From Chitinophaga varians (GTDB lineage: Bacteria > Bacteroidota > Bacteroidia > Chitinophagales > Chitinophagaceae): a DNA stretch of 64,000 nt. A program made the translations under genes and the position numbers. Numbering within the stretch: the stretch's first letter is position 1; each line of letters opens with the position of its first letter. Shown here piece after piece: positions 36,253 to 46,108 of the stretch. The notes under the pieces are model-generated. The model made no database searches. It was given only the letters and a program-made list of their open reading frames with translations, and was not told the DNA's origin. The stretch covers positions 372,001 to 436,000 of the forward strand of contig NZ_JACVFB010000006.1 of the NCBI RefSeq assembly GCF_014529945.1, read 5' to 3'.

Positions 36253-38376
36253 ATGTTGAAAAAGACTAATAAGACTTGGTTGATATTAGGCATGAGTTTA
36301 ATGACTATGGAAGGTATAGCACAACAAAAAAACTGGCAATATCCGGTTGCTAAAAAAGTAGATACTGTAGATGACTACCACGGAACTCGTATCCCTGATC
36401 CCTATCGCTGGCTCGAAGACGACCACAGCGCAGAAACCAAAGCCTGGGTGGACGCTGAAAACAAAGTGACCCAGGACTATCTCGCTACCATCCCTTTCCG
36501 CGCTTCCGTTAAAAAGAGACTGGAAGAACTCTGGAACTACCCTAAAACAGGTGCGCCGGTCAAACATGGTAATTATTATTACTTCTTTAAAAATGATGGC
36601 CTCCAGAACCAGGCTGTCCTGTACCGCAGCACTACTCCCGACGGTACCCCGGAAGTATTCATCGATCCTAACAAACTGTCCGCCTCCGGCACTACCGCCC
36701 TGGGGACCCTCACTTTCTCGAAAGACGGGAAATATGCGGCCTACCTGATCGCGAAAGCCGGGTCCGACTGGCAGGAAGCTTATGTGATGGACGTGGCCAC
36801 CCGCCAGCTCCTCTCCGATAAACTGGAATGGATCAAATTCAGTGGCCTCAGCTGGAGAGGCGACGGCTTCTATTACAGCCGCTACGACAAACCGGACGAG
36901 CAAAGCAAACTGTCCAAAAAGAACGAATTCCAGAAAGTATATTTCCATAAAATAGGCCAGCCACAGGAACAGGATGAACTGATTTATGTGGACAAGGACC
37001 ATCCGCTCCGCAACGCTACGGTGGGCGTAACGGAAGATGAACGTTTCCTCATCCTCTCCACTTCAGAAGGCACCTCCGGCAGGGAAATCTGGTACCGCGA
37101 TATGCAAAATCCGGCGCAGACCTCTTTCTCGCTGCTGGTGAAAGGCTTCGCCAACGAACCTTCTGTAATTGATAATGACGGTGGAAAACTGCTGGTGCTC
37201 ACCAATCATCAGGCGCCTAATTATAAAGTGGTGCTGATTGATCCGGCTAATCCGGCTGAATCCAACTGGAAAGTCATTGTACCGGAGAAAAAAGAAGTAC
37301 TGCAAAACGTAGGCGATGCCGGCGGTAAGCTGTTGTTGTCTTACCTTAAAGATGCTTCCACCCGCGTATACCAATATGATTACAGCGGCCGCCTGGAACA
37401 TGAAGTCAAACTGCCGGGCATCGGTACGGCCGGCGGCTTCAATGGCAGAAAAGAAGATCAGGAACTGTTTGTTACCTATACCTCTTTTGTGGCGCCGCCA
37501 ACTGTTTATCGCTATGATATCAAAACAGGTAAAATGTCCCTGTTCAACAAAGCGGCGGTGAAATTCAATCCGGACGATTACGAAACCAAACAGGTATTCT
37601 TCACCAGTAAAGATGGTACCAAAGTGCCGATGTTCCTGTCTTCCAGAAAAGGGATGAAGAACAATGGCAACAACCCGGTGCTGATCTACGGTTACGGTGG
37701 ATTCAATATCGCACAAACGCCGGGCTTCAGCGTGTCCAACCTGTACTTTATGGAACAGGGAGGCACTTACGCGGTAGTGGCATTGCGCGGTGGCAGCGAG
37801 TATGGAGAAGCATGGCACAAAGCCGGTATGAAGGAAAAGAAACAAAACGTATTCGATGACTTCATCGGTGCGGCAGAATACCTGGTGAAAACAAAGTACA
37901 CCAATCCTGCTAAAATAGCTATCCGCGGCGGTTCCAACGGAGGCCTGCTGATAGGCGCCTGTATGACGCAGCGCCCTGAACTCTTCAAAGTGGCGCTGCC
38001 GGCAGTAGGGGTAATGGATATGCTGCGCTTCCAGAAATTCACCATCGGCTGGGCCTGGGCGGTGGAATACGGCAGCAGCGATAATGCGGAAGATTTCAAA
38101 TATCTCGTGAAATACTCTCCACTGCATAATCTGAAGAAAGGGGTTGCTTATCCGGCTACGATGGTGACCACTGCAGATCATGACGACCGTGTGGTGCCGG
38201 CGCACTCCTTTAAGTTTGCGGCCACACTGCAGGAAAGCAACGCAGGCCCTAATCCGGTGCTGATCCGCATAGAAACACAGGCGGGGCATGGTGCAGGCAA
38301 ACCTACGTCCAAACTGATAGAGGAGGCAACAGACATGTGGTCGTTCACCATGTATAATCTGGGGATGAAGCCATAA
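36253..38376 (+). CDS. prolyl oligopeptidase (S9A family)
   Basis: 707 residues. An N-terminal signal sequence (about 1-23, ending GIAQQ) suggests periplasmic location. YPVAKKVDTVDDYHGTRIPD and DPYRWLEDDHSAETKAWVDA start the family match, a seven-bladed propeller follows, and the hydrolase domain has the nucleophile in RGGSNGGLL (Ser about 560), Asp in ADHDDRVVPAH and His in TQAGHGAG. It cleaves short peptides after proline. It is a single gene with its own terminator. Confidence 0.94.
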   Translation: MLKKTNKTWLILGMSLMTMEGIAQQKNWQYPVAKKVDTVDDYHGTRIPDPYRWLEDDHSAETKAWVDAENKVTQDYLATIPFRASVKKRLEELWNYPKTGAPVKHGNYYYFFKNDGLQNQAVLYRSTTPDGTPEVFIDPNKLSASGTTALGTLTFSKDGKYAAYLIAKAGSDWQEAYVMDVATRQLLSDKLEWIKFSGLSWRGDGFYYSRYDKPDEQSKLSKKNEFQKVYFHKIGQPQEQDELIYVDKDHPLRNATVGVTEDERFLILSTSEGTSGREIWYRDMQNPAQTSFSLLVKGFANEPSVIDNDGGKLLVLTNHQAPNYKVVLIDPANPAESNWKVIVPEKKEVLQNVGDAGGKLLLSYLKDASTRVYQYDYSGRLEHEVKLPGIGTAGGFNGRKEDQELFVTYTSFVAPPTVYRYDIKTGKMSLFNKAAVKFNPDDYETKQVFFTSKDGTKVPMFLSSRKGMKNNGNNPVLIYGYGGFNIAQTPGFSVSNLYFMEQGGTYAVVALRGGSEYGEAWHKAGMKEKKQNVFDDFIGAAEYLVKTKYTNPAKIAIRGGSNGGLLIGACMTQRPELFKVALPAVGVMDMLRFQKFTIGWAWAVEYGSSDNAEDFKYLVKYSPLHNLKKGVAYPATMVTTADHDDRVVPAHSFKFAATLQESNAGPNPVLIRIETQAGHGAGKPTSKLIEEATDMWSFTMYNLGMKP

Positions 38377-38401
38377 GCCGGCTGCTCCCACTGCATATAA
38401 C

Positions 38402-38452
38402 GTTAGCGGAAAGTACAGGACAACAATACTGTGCTTTCCGCTAACTTTTTTT
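38402..38452 (+). terminator. terminator behind the prolyl oligopeptidase gene
   Basis: A 17-bp stem (38402-38418 with 38429-38445, one G-T) is followed by seven T. Confidence 0.9.
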
Positions 38453-38560
38453 ACAGGCTGACGGCCCTTTTGTCTAAAAAAAATCCCCCGTACACGTTAA
38501 TTGCTGAATGCTGACAGCTATTTTTTCTTATCTTTAAAGACAGCGTACTAATATGGCATT

Positions 38561-39457
38561 ATGAAGGTATTAATTACAGGTAGCAATGGACTGCTGGGAC
38601 AACATTTAATTCCGGTATTCGTCCAAAACAAGACATACGATGTAATAGCCACCGGCAGAGGTGCTAACCGTTCCCCTCAACGCGACCATTACATTTACGA
38701 AGCGGTCAACCTGCGGGATGCCGGCAGCGTACAGCAGCTGGTCCAGAAACATCAGCCGGACCTGATCATCCATAGCGGCGCCATGTCACAGGTGGATGAC
38801 TGCGAAAAAAACAAAGACGCCTGCTGGGATACCAACGTAGGCGCTACACGTTATCTCGTCAACGCGGCAGAAAAAGTAAACGCCGCTTTTATTTTCCTCT
38901 CTACGGACTTTGTGTTTGATGGCCTCAGCGGACCTTATGACGAAGATGCGCCGGTCAACCCCATTAACTATTATGGTACCAGCAAAGCAGCGGCAGAGCG
39001 ACTGGTGCGTAACAGCAAGCTGTCATGGGCCATCGTGCGTACCGTGCTCGTATACGGCGTGTCCAACGATCCGCATCGCAGCAATATGATCACATGGGTG
39101 AAAAACAATCTCCAGCAGGGTAAAAAGATCAAAGTGGTAGACGACCAGTGGCGTACACCTACCCTTTGCCAGGACCTGGCCACGGGATGCCTGCTGCTGG
39201 CAGAAAAGAAAGCAACCGGTATGTTTAATATCTCCGGTAAGGAAGTATTGACTCCTTATGACATGGCCCTTAAAACAGCTGAATATTTTCAGCTGGATAC
39301 CAGCCTCATTGAAAAGATAAGCTCCAAAAGCCTCGCCCAGCCAGCCGCCCGCCCGGCTAAAACCGGCCTGATCATCGATAAGGCGGTCAATGAACTGGGA
39401 TATCATCCGCATACCTTCGCGGAAGGACTGGATATCGTGGCAGCGGAAATCAAATAA
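38561..39457 (+). CDS. RmlD-like sugar nucleotide reductase / SDR
   Basis: 298 residues of the extended SDR, RmlD substrate-binding group. The Rossmann motif is VLITGSNGLLGQHLIPVF, the catalytic YxxxK is YYGTSKAAAERLV, and STDFVFDGLSGPYDED precedes it. True RmlD reduces dTDP-4-keto-rhamnose; here no rhamnose genes are adjacent, so another NDP-sugar or an unrelated carbonyl is equally possible. It converges on the HU/SPOR gene with 3 bp between the stops. Confidence 0.85.
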   Translation: MKVLITGSNGLLGQHLIPVFVQNKTYDVIATGRGANRSPQRDHYIYEAVNLRDAGSVQQLVQKHQPDLIIHSGAMSQVDDCEKNKDACWDTNVGATRYLVNAAEKVNAAFIFLSTDFVFDGLSGPYDEDAPVNPINYYGTSKAAAERLVRNSKLSWAIVRTVLVYGVSNDPHRSNMITWVKNNLQQGKKIKVVDDQWRTPTLCQDLATGCLLLAEKKATGMFNISGKEVLTPYDMALKTAEYFQLDTSLIEKISSKSLAQPAARPAKTGLIIDKAVNELGYHPHTFAEGLDIVAAEIK

Positions 39458-39460
39458 GCT

Positions 39461-40420
39461 TTAATATTCCAGATAAGCTTTATTGATACCGAATTTACTC
39501 CTGTTTTCCTGTAGCGTGCTTGTAGTGTCTATCGGTAAGGATCTTACCGGTACGGCTACTTTATAACGGTTATCGCGGCGATACATCACCACATTTTGTT
39601 TCCAACTCTGCCTTTTCACCGCTTTTTTGGCGGCAGAAAGACTGTCCTGGAACTCCTCCAGTACAACGAAGTAGGAGATAGAGTCAGACACAGCAGGCGT
39701 TGCCACAGCGCTGCTGTCGGGAACAGTCGCCTGTTTCGTGGTATCTCTGGTTACCACCGGCGCAGGGATGTTCACCGGCGCCTGACGGCCAATATACCAC
39801 CAGGCAGCCAGTCCGCCGAGCAGAATAAGCGCGCCGGCCACGGCCCACCACCATTTGAAAATACTGCCTTCTGTGACGGCTTCCAGCGTGTTCTCCTCTT
39901 CAGGGGTCATCACTGGCTCTACAGGCGCAGCGGCTGGGGGAACGGGTGGTTCCACCGGCGTCATAGCGGTAGTAGGTGCAACTACAGGTACTGACGTTGT
40001 GGGCGCAGCGGGGTCTTCCCGCAGTATCGGCATAATGGGCAGGTCGGAAGGGTCTACCGGCAGCTCCTCCGGATGGAAATGCAGATTACCGGCAAAATCG
40101 CCCTGTAACTTGCCAATACCAGGCAGTTCCAGCGCTTGTCCGGGCTGCAGCGCCTCCTTAAATTCTTCAATGTACTTCTCCAGCTTCCTTTGGGCTACAG
40201 CAGGCACCAGGTTCTCTTTCAGGGCTATCCATTCCAGACAGGAGCCATCATCCTGCCACGACTGGGTGAACACCACCTGATCGCGCGGGGGAAGCAACGT
40301 TTGTGCACCGGCGTTATACCGTGCCGGAAAATGCTGGATGGAAAAGGTACCGATGTGGGGAACAACGCAAATCCGCTGCCTGAACAATACTTCCTGGATA
40401 TATTGCTGTAGTATCAACAT
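39461..40420 (-). CDS. HU-CCDC81/SPOR-domain membrane protein
   Basis: 319 residues. The N-terminal half (1-120) has two HU-like DNA-binding-fold units of the CCDC81-type found in Bacteroidota (YIQEVLFRQRICVVPHIGTF, then LELPGIGKLQGD). A Pro/Val/Thr-rich linker follows, one membrane span lies at about 190-211 (WWWAVAGALILLGGLAAWWY), and a SPOR domain ends the protein (YFVVLEEFQDSLSAAKKAVK). SPOR domains bind denuded peptidoglycan at the septum, so the protein likely tethers a cytoplasmic HU-like domain to the division site (inference). Confidence 0.85.
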   Translation of the reverse strand: MLILQQYIQEVLFRQRICVVPHIGTFSIQHFPARYNAGAQTLLPPRDQVVFTQSWQDDGSCLEWIALKENLVPAVAQRKLEKYIEEFKEALQPGQALELPGIGKLQGDFAGNLHFHPEELPVDPSDLPIMPILREDPAAPTTSVPVVAPTTAMTPVEPPVPPAAAPVEPVMTPEEENTLEAVTEGSIFKWWWAVAGALILLGGLAAWWYIGRQAPVNIPAPVVTRDTTKQATVPDSSAVATPAVSDSISYFVVLEEFQDSLSAAKKAVKRQSWKQNVVMYRRDNRYKVAVPVRSLPIDTTSTLQENRSKFGINKAYLEY

Positions 40421-40432
40421 GAAGAGGTGTTT

Positions 40433-40533
40433 GATTTACGATTTTTTGATTTACGATTTTTTGATTTTATGATGTAGGGAAAACGCTTGGGATTCCCTAC
40501 AATCACAAAATCGTAAATCAAAAAATCGCAAAT
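40433..40533. repeat. long hairpin of GATTTACGATTTTTT words
   Basis: The left arm repeats GATTTACGATTTTTT twice and ends GTAGGGAA; the right arm begins TTCCCTAC and ends AATCGTAAATCAAAAAATCGC. The arms pair over more than 40 bp with few mismatches around an 11-base loop. It lies 21 bases past the barrel protein stop codon and just upstream of the HU/SPOR gene. Confidence 0.7.
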
Positions 40534-40554
40534 TCTATTCAAGTTAACTCAAAA

Positions 40555-42204
40555 TCAGAACTTCACCATAATTCCGCCTACGATGTTGAAACCATAGGTC
40601 GGATAAAGGTACCAGCGTTGATAATGAGAATTGAAGATGTTATTGGCGTTCAGCCACAGATTGAAGTTTTTACCGATATCATAAGATGCGCCGGCATTCA
40701 TGTCCCAGGCGCCGCTTGTTTTGCCGAAATCCTTGCTGGGCAGCACATAATAACTGCCGCTGAGGGCAAACAGGTCCGCATTCAGGTGCAGCTTTTTATT
40801 CAGGGTGTACTGTACAAACAGGTCGCCCTGGAAAGGAGGCAGATGCCATGGTTTTACTTCGGTCGTTTGTTTGTTGTAGTTGTACCAGTCGAAAGTCACC
40901 CTCGCCTGAAATTTCTCTTCTTCAATATACCCTACTTCTGCATGCAGCTGGAAAGCGCGTAGCTGCTCTTCGTTGCGGGTGGTGAAGTATTTGGTATCTG
41001 CGGCGTCATTCACGAACAGGGGCATATTATACCAGGTCACAGACGCAAACTTGGTATTGTAGTTGAAATGGCCGCCCAGCGTACCTTTGATGCCGGTGTA
41101 CTTTTCTTCTACACGGGTATTGAGGATGCCGTCCACCAGACCGTTGAGGAACGGATTTTTATTGGCCAGGTTGCGGTAGGAGTTCTTGTCGAAATAAGAA
41201 ATCCAGCCGCTGCTCAGGATCAGTTTTTTACGTACCAGGTGTGATTCGTTCACGATGTCTGGCAACAGATAGAACTTGTCGTTGGTCCAGGTGGGGTTTA
41301 CGCCGGCATGCAGCACAAATCCCGGTTTGATGATGTCCACTGACGGATGAATGGCCACCACATTGTTGTTGATGTTACGGCCATTATCCTGTTTGTAGGT
41401 CGACAGGTCGAAAACACCTTCTGCTTTGATAAAGATATCTTCAAACACCTGCTTACGCACGGGTATTTTAGCGATGAAAGTATTCTCGGTACGTTTATAC
41501 GAATCGTTGAAAGCGATGAATTTCACAGTAGGCTGAAACTGAAACGCCCAGTCGTTTTGTGGACGGTTCTTCAGTCCTACCTGTGCTGTCAGCGTGTTAA
41601 AAGTCTGTGCTACATCTTTTTTATCGTATTTCAGGCTGTCGTGATTATAACCATAATAGTGGATGGTATTCCGGTCATAACCGATACTGGCATCCACCTG
41701 CATGGTAGGCAGCAGATAAGAACCGGAGGCCAGCGCGTTGAGGGTGCTGTAGTTCTGGTCGGATATTTCCTTGCCTTGTGAGCTGGTGTAGTTGACAAAC
41801 AGGCCGTAGTTGTACAGATCTTTGCGGCCGCTGCCGAAACCTGCCTGCACATATGGTGTTTTATAGTTACCGTAGCCGAGTTTGATAAAGTTGTTCTGCA
41901 ACACGGACAGGGAGTCTTTACCCAATGCCAGCGGTTTCAGCGGGGCTGCCTGGTACATGAAGTTCAGGTTCAGGGCCGGCACCTGGTATTTCAATACGGG
42001 CCTGCTGGTGTCTACACCAGGCAGGGAGGCGGTCAGGTTCAGTTTATAGGCGTCGCGCAGCTTAGGCTGATTGGTGGAAATGATATCGATCGTTTCCTGT
42101 TTCAGCGGCTCCTGTGCCCATGCCTGCTGCTGATGAAGGATGCCTGTGAGGCACATGCCTGCTATGATAAAAGCGCGTTTGCGATGTATGTTGAGAATAT
42201 TCAT
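40555..42204 (-). CDS. outer-membrane beta-barrel protein (plugless TonB-receptor-like)
   Basis: 549 residues with a signal peptide (GMCLTGILHQQQAWAQ). Alternating strands such as KLGYGNYKTPYVQAGFGSG and HLNADLFALSGSYYVL run to a final GGIMVKF, an outer-membrane C-terminal Phe. It matches the barrel part of TonB-dependent receptors, but the usual plug is not seen. It follows the giant TPR gene by 53 bp, an arrangement that suggests a shared envelope function (inference). The ligand is unknown. Confidence 0.82.
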   Translation of the reverse strand: MNILNIHRKRAFIIAGMCLTGILHQQQAWAQEPLKQETIDIISTNQPKLRDAYKLNLTASLPGVDTSRPVLKYQVPALNLNFMYQAAPLKPLALGKDSLSVLQNNFIKLGYGNYKTPYVQAGFGSGRKDLYNYGLFVNYTSSQGKEISDQNYSTLNALASGSYLLPTMQVDASIGYDRNTIHYYGYNHDSLKYDKKDVAQTFNTLTAQVGLKNRPQNDWAFQFQPTVKFIAFNDSYKRTENTFIAKIPVRKQVFEDIFIKAEGVFDLSTYKQDNGRNINNNVVAIHPSVDIIKPGFVLHAGVNPTWTNDKFYLLPDIVNESHLVRKKLILSSGWISYFDKNSYRNLANKNPFLNGLVDGILNTRVEEKYTGIKGTLGGHFNYNTKFASVTWYNMPLFVNDAADTKYFTTRNEEQLRAFQLHAEVGYIEEEKFQARVTFDWYNYNKQTTEVKPWHLPPFQGDLFVQYTLNKKLHLNADLFALSGSYYVLPSKDFGKTSGAWDMNAGASYDIGKNFNLWLNANNIFNSHYQRWYLYPTYGFNIVGGIMVKF

Positions 42205-42257
42205 GCTGTCGTAATCTTAAAATCTTAAAATTTGAAAATTTAGAAATTCTCAAATGG

Positions 42258-45200
42258 CTACGGTTTCTTAGGTTTTTTACCAGCTGCTTTTTCTGCTGCT
42301 TCTGCTTTGGCGAACTTGTCTTTTGCTTCGGCTTTCAGCTCCGGAATGGGGCAGTTTTCAGCGATGCTCTGGAAAGTAGCTTTGGCATTGAAGTAGTCCT
42401 GCTGACGGAAATACACATCACCCAGCAGGATATATGATTTGGCCACCCACACATCGTAGGAAGGCGTGTTTTTGATCACATCAAAGCCGGCTTTCTCCGC
42501 ACCTGCCAGATCGTTCTGTTGCAGATAGCAGTCGGCCATATCGTAGCGGGCTTCTGCACCGGTTTCGGATTTGGTAAGACCGGCAACAGTTTTGAACTCT
42601 GCCAGCGCGTTGGCATATTGTTTCGCTTGTTTTTGCGCTTTACCCAGGTAGAAGTGTGCGATGATCTGGTCATCGGTGCTGATATTGGCGGTAGACAGCA
42701 GCATTTCTGCATAGTTACCTACTTCATCCCAGTGTTTCAGCTGATAGTTGCTGCGCAGCAGGCCACGGGTGGCGGCCAGGCTGTTTTCCTTGCTGGTGGC
42801 CAGGTCTTGCAACTGCAGGTAGTAACCCCGCGCTTTATCATAATCTTTAGTTTGATAGAAATTGATGTTGGCCGCCTGCAGGGCTGAACGCTCAGCGTAC
42901 AGGCTGTTGTTGCGGGACAACACAAATTCATACGCCGGCAGCGCGTTCGTATAGTCTTTGTTGTTATAAGAGCATTCTGCTTTATAGAAATGGGCTGGCA
43001 GAATAAACTGGCCGTTGGGATATTTCTGGATATAGCTGTTGAAAGCGGTGATGGCGCCGGAGCAGTCGTTGTTGGTGAAACGCGCTTCCGCAGCGGCATA
43101 AGCCAGAGAATCTTCTGCGGTGGCAGTCACGGTACGGCCGCTGGCTTTCAGGAAAGCGAGGTAGTCGTCTGTTTTGCCCTGACTAACGTAGATAGACTTG
43201 ATGCTTTGCAACGCTTCGTTGCTTTCCGGTGAACCGGGGAATTTCTCTACCACCTGACGGTAGTAGGCGAGCGCTTTGCTTTCGTTGTCTTTGTTATAGT
43301 AGCAGAGGCCCAGCTTCAGCAGTGCCCGTGGGGCATTGGCACCGTTAGGTTGTTTTTGCAGTACGTTTTCCAGATAAGGAATGGCTTCATTGTATTTTTC
43401 CTGCGACAGGTACGTGTTGGCGATTTCCATGTCTGTCTGGTTGCCGAAGTCGGAGCTCGGGAACTTGTTGCCGAGTTGTTTCAGCAGCGCCAGTTTATCG
43501 GCCTGTTTGCCCTGAAGACCGAGGATAATGGCTTTCTGGTAGATGGCGTAGTCGGCGCCGGGATCGTTGTTCGTGATGATACGATCATACAGCGCGAGTG
43601 CTTTCGGGAACTGACGCAGCATATAATAACAGTCGGCCGCGCGGAGGGTAGCATCGGTAGCTATCCTGGTAGCATTGGGGCCGCTGGCTTTCTGTGCTGT
43701 TTCAAAGTGAGGCAGCGCTTCGGCATATTTGTCCTGCTTGAGGAGGCTGTAGCCGAGGTTGTAGCTGGCGGTCTGCGCATTGGCTTCGCCGGATACCGGC
43801 GGCGTGCTGCTCAGATAGGCGTTCAGGTTAGTGATCGCTTTGTCTGTTTTATTCTGGCGCAGGGCTATTTCTGCTTTCCAGAACTGGGCCAGCTGCTTGG
43901 TTTGTGCGTCGTAAGGGTTGTTGATGGCGATATCGAGCAGGCGGTCGGCTTCTGCCAGCTGCTGGTCGTTGATCAGCTCAGTGGCTCTGCCGTAGGCTAT
44001 TTTCTGATAGGCTTTGAGCACGGTCGGGTTTTTATCACCGATCTGCTCGATGGTGGCCAGGCCATCGCGATAGTTGTTGGTATTCATGAAGAGGCTCACC
44101 AGCACTTCGCGGGCTTCTTTGTTGTAAGCTGACTGCGGGTAGGTCTTCACGAACTGTGTCAGTTCATTGAGGGCCGCATCCTGATAGCCCAGCTCATAGG
44201 AGAGCTTGCCGTAGTTGAACCGGGAAATCTCCTGTTGCTGTGCGTTGGAGCTGTTGTTGGCGCAGAAGGCGAAGGCGTTGCGGGCATTGGCTTTCTGGCC
44301 GGTACGCAGGTAGCAGTCGCCCAGCAGGTACATGGAATTCTGTCCCAGAGAGTCTTTGGAGCTGCTGAGTTGTTTGAAGCCGGTGATGGCTTTGTGCAGG
44401 TTACCGGTCTGATAGTAGGAATAAGACAGCTGATAGATGTCTTCATTGCGTACTTCATCGGAGTTATCCTGAAACTCCTGCAACAGGGGCAGTGCTTTTT
44501 TATAGTCTTTACGTTCGAAGTAGGCTTTACCGAGCAGCTGTTTCATTTCTGCTTCGTAGTACTGGCCGCCCTGACGCAGCAGGGGCTCTGTATACGAGAT
44601 CAGCTGGTCGTGTTTGCCCTGGAAATAGTATATCTCAGCGATGTAGTACGGTACTATGTTTTTGTACTTCGGATCTTCCACTACCTTCTGGAAGCTGCTG
44701 AGTGCTTCTCCGTACTGATGGTTGTAGTAGGAGATAAAGCCATAGTAGTAGTTGGCCGGCACATAATATTTGCCTTGTATCTCCCGGATGCCGGCAAACA
44801 AAGGTTGTGCTTTCTGGAAGTCCTTGACATTGAAGTAGCAGTAGGCCAGTTCAAACTTCGCTTCTGCTATCTCCGCGTTGGAGAGGTTGTCGATGCTGGC
44901 TTTTTCGTACAGCGGAATAGCATCTTTGAACCGGTTCTGGTGGAAATAATATTTACCCAGCTGATAGCTTACCAGCTGTTCGCGGGCGTTGTTGTTGAAT
45001 ATTTTAAGGTATTCCAGCGCTATTTTTTCTGCGTTGTCCTGTCCAAGTTTGAGCGCACAAACGGTGTAATAATAATAGGCGTCAGACTTTACCAGGTCGC
45101 GGTTGGTTTCATGGAAATAATCGATGTTATCGATCGTTTGCTTGAAAAGCTGCATGGATACGCTGTACTTTTCCTGCTGGAAGTACTGTTGTGCATCTTT

Positions 45201-45338
45201 GAACACTTTTTCCGGATCGGTATAAATACGCGTTTGCTGCGCATGGGCAGCGGGCATCCCTGCGATACCTGCGCCGGCGAAAGTCAGCATGGATAAGTAC
45301 AGATGTCCTGGAATAAAAACTTTTCTTATGAACTGCAT
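42258..45338 (-). CDS. giant TPR-repeat secreted protein
   Basis: 1026 residues. Signal region about 1-34 (MLTFAGAGIAGMPAAHAQQ), then tetratricopeptide-type helical pairs over nearly the whole length: for example DAQQYFQQEKYSVSMQLFKQ, FELAYCYFNVKDFQKAQPLF and LGLCYYNKDNESKALAYYRQ. The end is Lys/Ala-rich (KFAKAEAAEKAAGKKPKKP). TPR arrays are protein-binding scaffolds; this one should be periplasmic and precedes an outer-membrane barrel gene in one operon. Confidence 0.88.
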   Translation of the reverse strand: MQFIRKVFIPGHLYLSMLTFAGAGIAGMPAAHAQQTRIYTDPEKVFKDAQQYFQQEKYSVSMQLFKQTIDNIDYFHETNRDLVKSDAYYYYTVCALKLGQDNAEKIALEYLKIFNNNAREQLVSYQLGKYYFHQNRFKDAIPLYEKASIDNLSNAEIAEAKFELAYCYFNVKDFQKAQPLFAGIREIQGKYYVPANYYYGFISYYNHQYGEALSSFQKVVEDPKYKNIVPYYIAEIYYFQGKHDQLISYTEPLLRQGGQYYEAEMKQLLGKAYFERKDYKKALPLLQEFQDNSDEVRNEDIYQLSYSYYQTGNLHKAITGFKQLSSSKDSLGQNSMYLLGDCYLRTGQKANARNAFAFCANNSSNAQQQEISRFNYGKLSYELGYQDAALNELTQFVKTYPQSAYNKEAREVLVSLFMNTNNYRDGLATIEQIGDKNPTVLKAYQKIAYGRATELINDQQLAEADRLLDIAINNPYDAQTKQLAQFWKAEIALRQNKTDKAITNLNAYLSSTPPVSGEANAQTASYNLGYSLLKQDKYAEALPHFETAQKASGPNATRIATDATLRAADCYYMLRQFPKALALYDRIITNNDPGADYAIYQKAIILGLQGKQADKLALLKQLGNKFPSSDFGNQTDMEIANTYLSQEKYNEAIPYLENVLQKQPNGANAPRALLKLGLCYYNKDNESKALAYYRQVVEKFPGSPESNEALQSIKSIYVSQGKTDDYLAFLKASGRTVTATAEDSLAYAAAEARFTNNDCSGAITAFNSYIQKYPNGQFILPAHFYKAECSYNNKDYTNALPAYEFVLSRNNSLYAERSALQAANINFYQTKDYDKARGYYLQLQDLATSKENSLAATRGLLRSNYQLKHWDEVGNYAEMLLSTANISTDDQIIAHFYLGKAQKQAKQYANALAEFKTVAGLTKSETGAEARYDMADCYLQQNDLAGAEKAGFDVIKNTPSYDVWVAKSYILLGDVYFRQQDYFNAKATFQSIAENCPIPELKAEAKDKFAKAEAAEKAAGKKPKKP

Positions 45339-45571
45339 GCTTTTGCTGTTATATCTTGAATTATGCGTTTAAAACGAATCCTTCCCGGAAAATATTTTCC
45401 CGTCAGGCATTATACGGAACAGTATCAGGGACACAAACCAGGCAAATATAAAAGTAATATCCTTTCTTTTCTGATCGGTTTTCCAACAATGTGGATAACT
45501 CCGGCTGTCTGGCAAAGGCTATTGCGCTATATTGCGGCAAATAATTTTATAGCGCAAAAACCTTACCTGTT

Positions 45572-45991
45572 ATGAGAAAACTGTTCTCAACTGGCTACAC
45601 CGGCGGTGCTGTGAGCTTTTCCATGCTGATATTACGGCTGATGTTCGGTGGCCTGCTGTTATTGCACGGATGGCCCAAACTGATCAATTTTGCTGCCAAA
45701 ATGAATTCTTTCCCGGATCCTTTGGGCGTGGGACATAAATTTTCATTGGGGATGACTGTTTTTGCGGAAGTTTTCTGTTCGATTTTCATCATGCTGGGAC
45801 TATTGACCAGACTGGCTGCTGTGCCACTCGTGATCTGCATGTCGGTGATCGTGGGGATGATACACCGGTCAGACCTGCTGGGCTTTAAATTTGATGAGAT
45901 TGAACTGCCACTGATGTATCTGACTGGTTTTCTGGTGATCCTGTTTACCGGGCCCGGTAAATTTTCCATCGATGGCGCACTGGGCAAATAA
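45572..45991 (+). CDS. DoxX family membrane protein
   Basis: 139 residues with four membrane spans. LRLMFGGLLLLHGWPKL near residue 30, FAEVFCSIFIMLGLLTRLAA and LMYLTGFLVILFTGPGKFSI are characteristic of DoxX/MauE-type proteins. These are inner-membrane proteins connected to redox or quinone chemistry; the exact role is unsettled. Confidence 0.9.
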   Translation: MRKLFSTGYTGGAVSFSMLILRLMFGGLLLLHGWPKLINFAAKMNSFPDPLGVGHKFSLGMTVFAEVFCSIFIMLGLLTRLAAVPLVICMSVIVGMIHRSDLLGFKFDEIELPLMYLTGFLVILFTGPGKFSIDGALGK

Positions 45992-46004
45992 TATCATTTT
46001 GATA

Positions 46005-46090
46005 TTTGGTTATTTTGACATTTTTTTATTGAAGTTTGCCTGGGGCCCCTTCAATAATAAGAGTCAAAATAAGAAAATATCCAAATAAAA
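46005..46090. repeat. imperfect long hairpin between doxX and the thioesterase gene
   Basis: ATATTTGGTTATTTTGACAT and onwards faces AGTCAAAATAAG...ATATCCAAATA around a GC-rich loop (CTGGGGCCCC). The pairing is imperfect. It begins shortly after the DoxX stop. Confidence 0.55.
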
Positions 46091-46108
46091 AAATAAACAA
46101 ATGGAATC

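Noticed and set aside
45363..45575. A 70-codon plus-strand frame before doxX
   Set aside because: No recognisable domain, basic and irregular composition, and it overlaps the doxX start; it more likely spans the promoter region.
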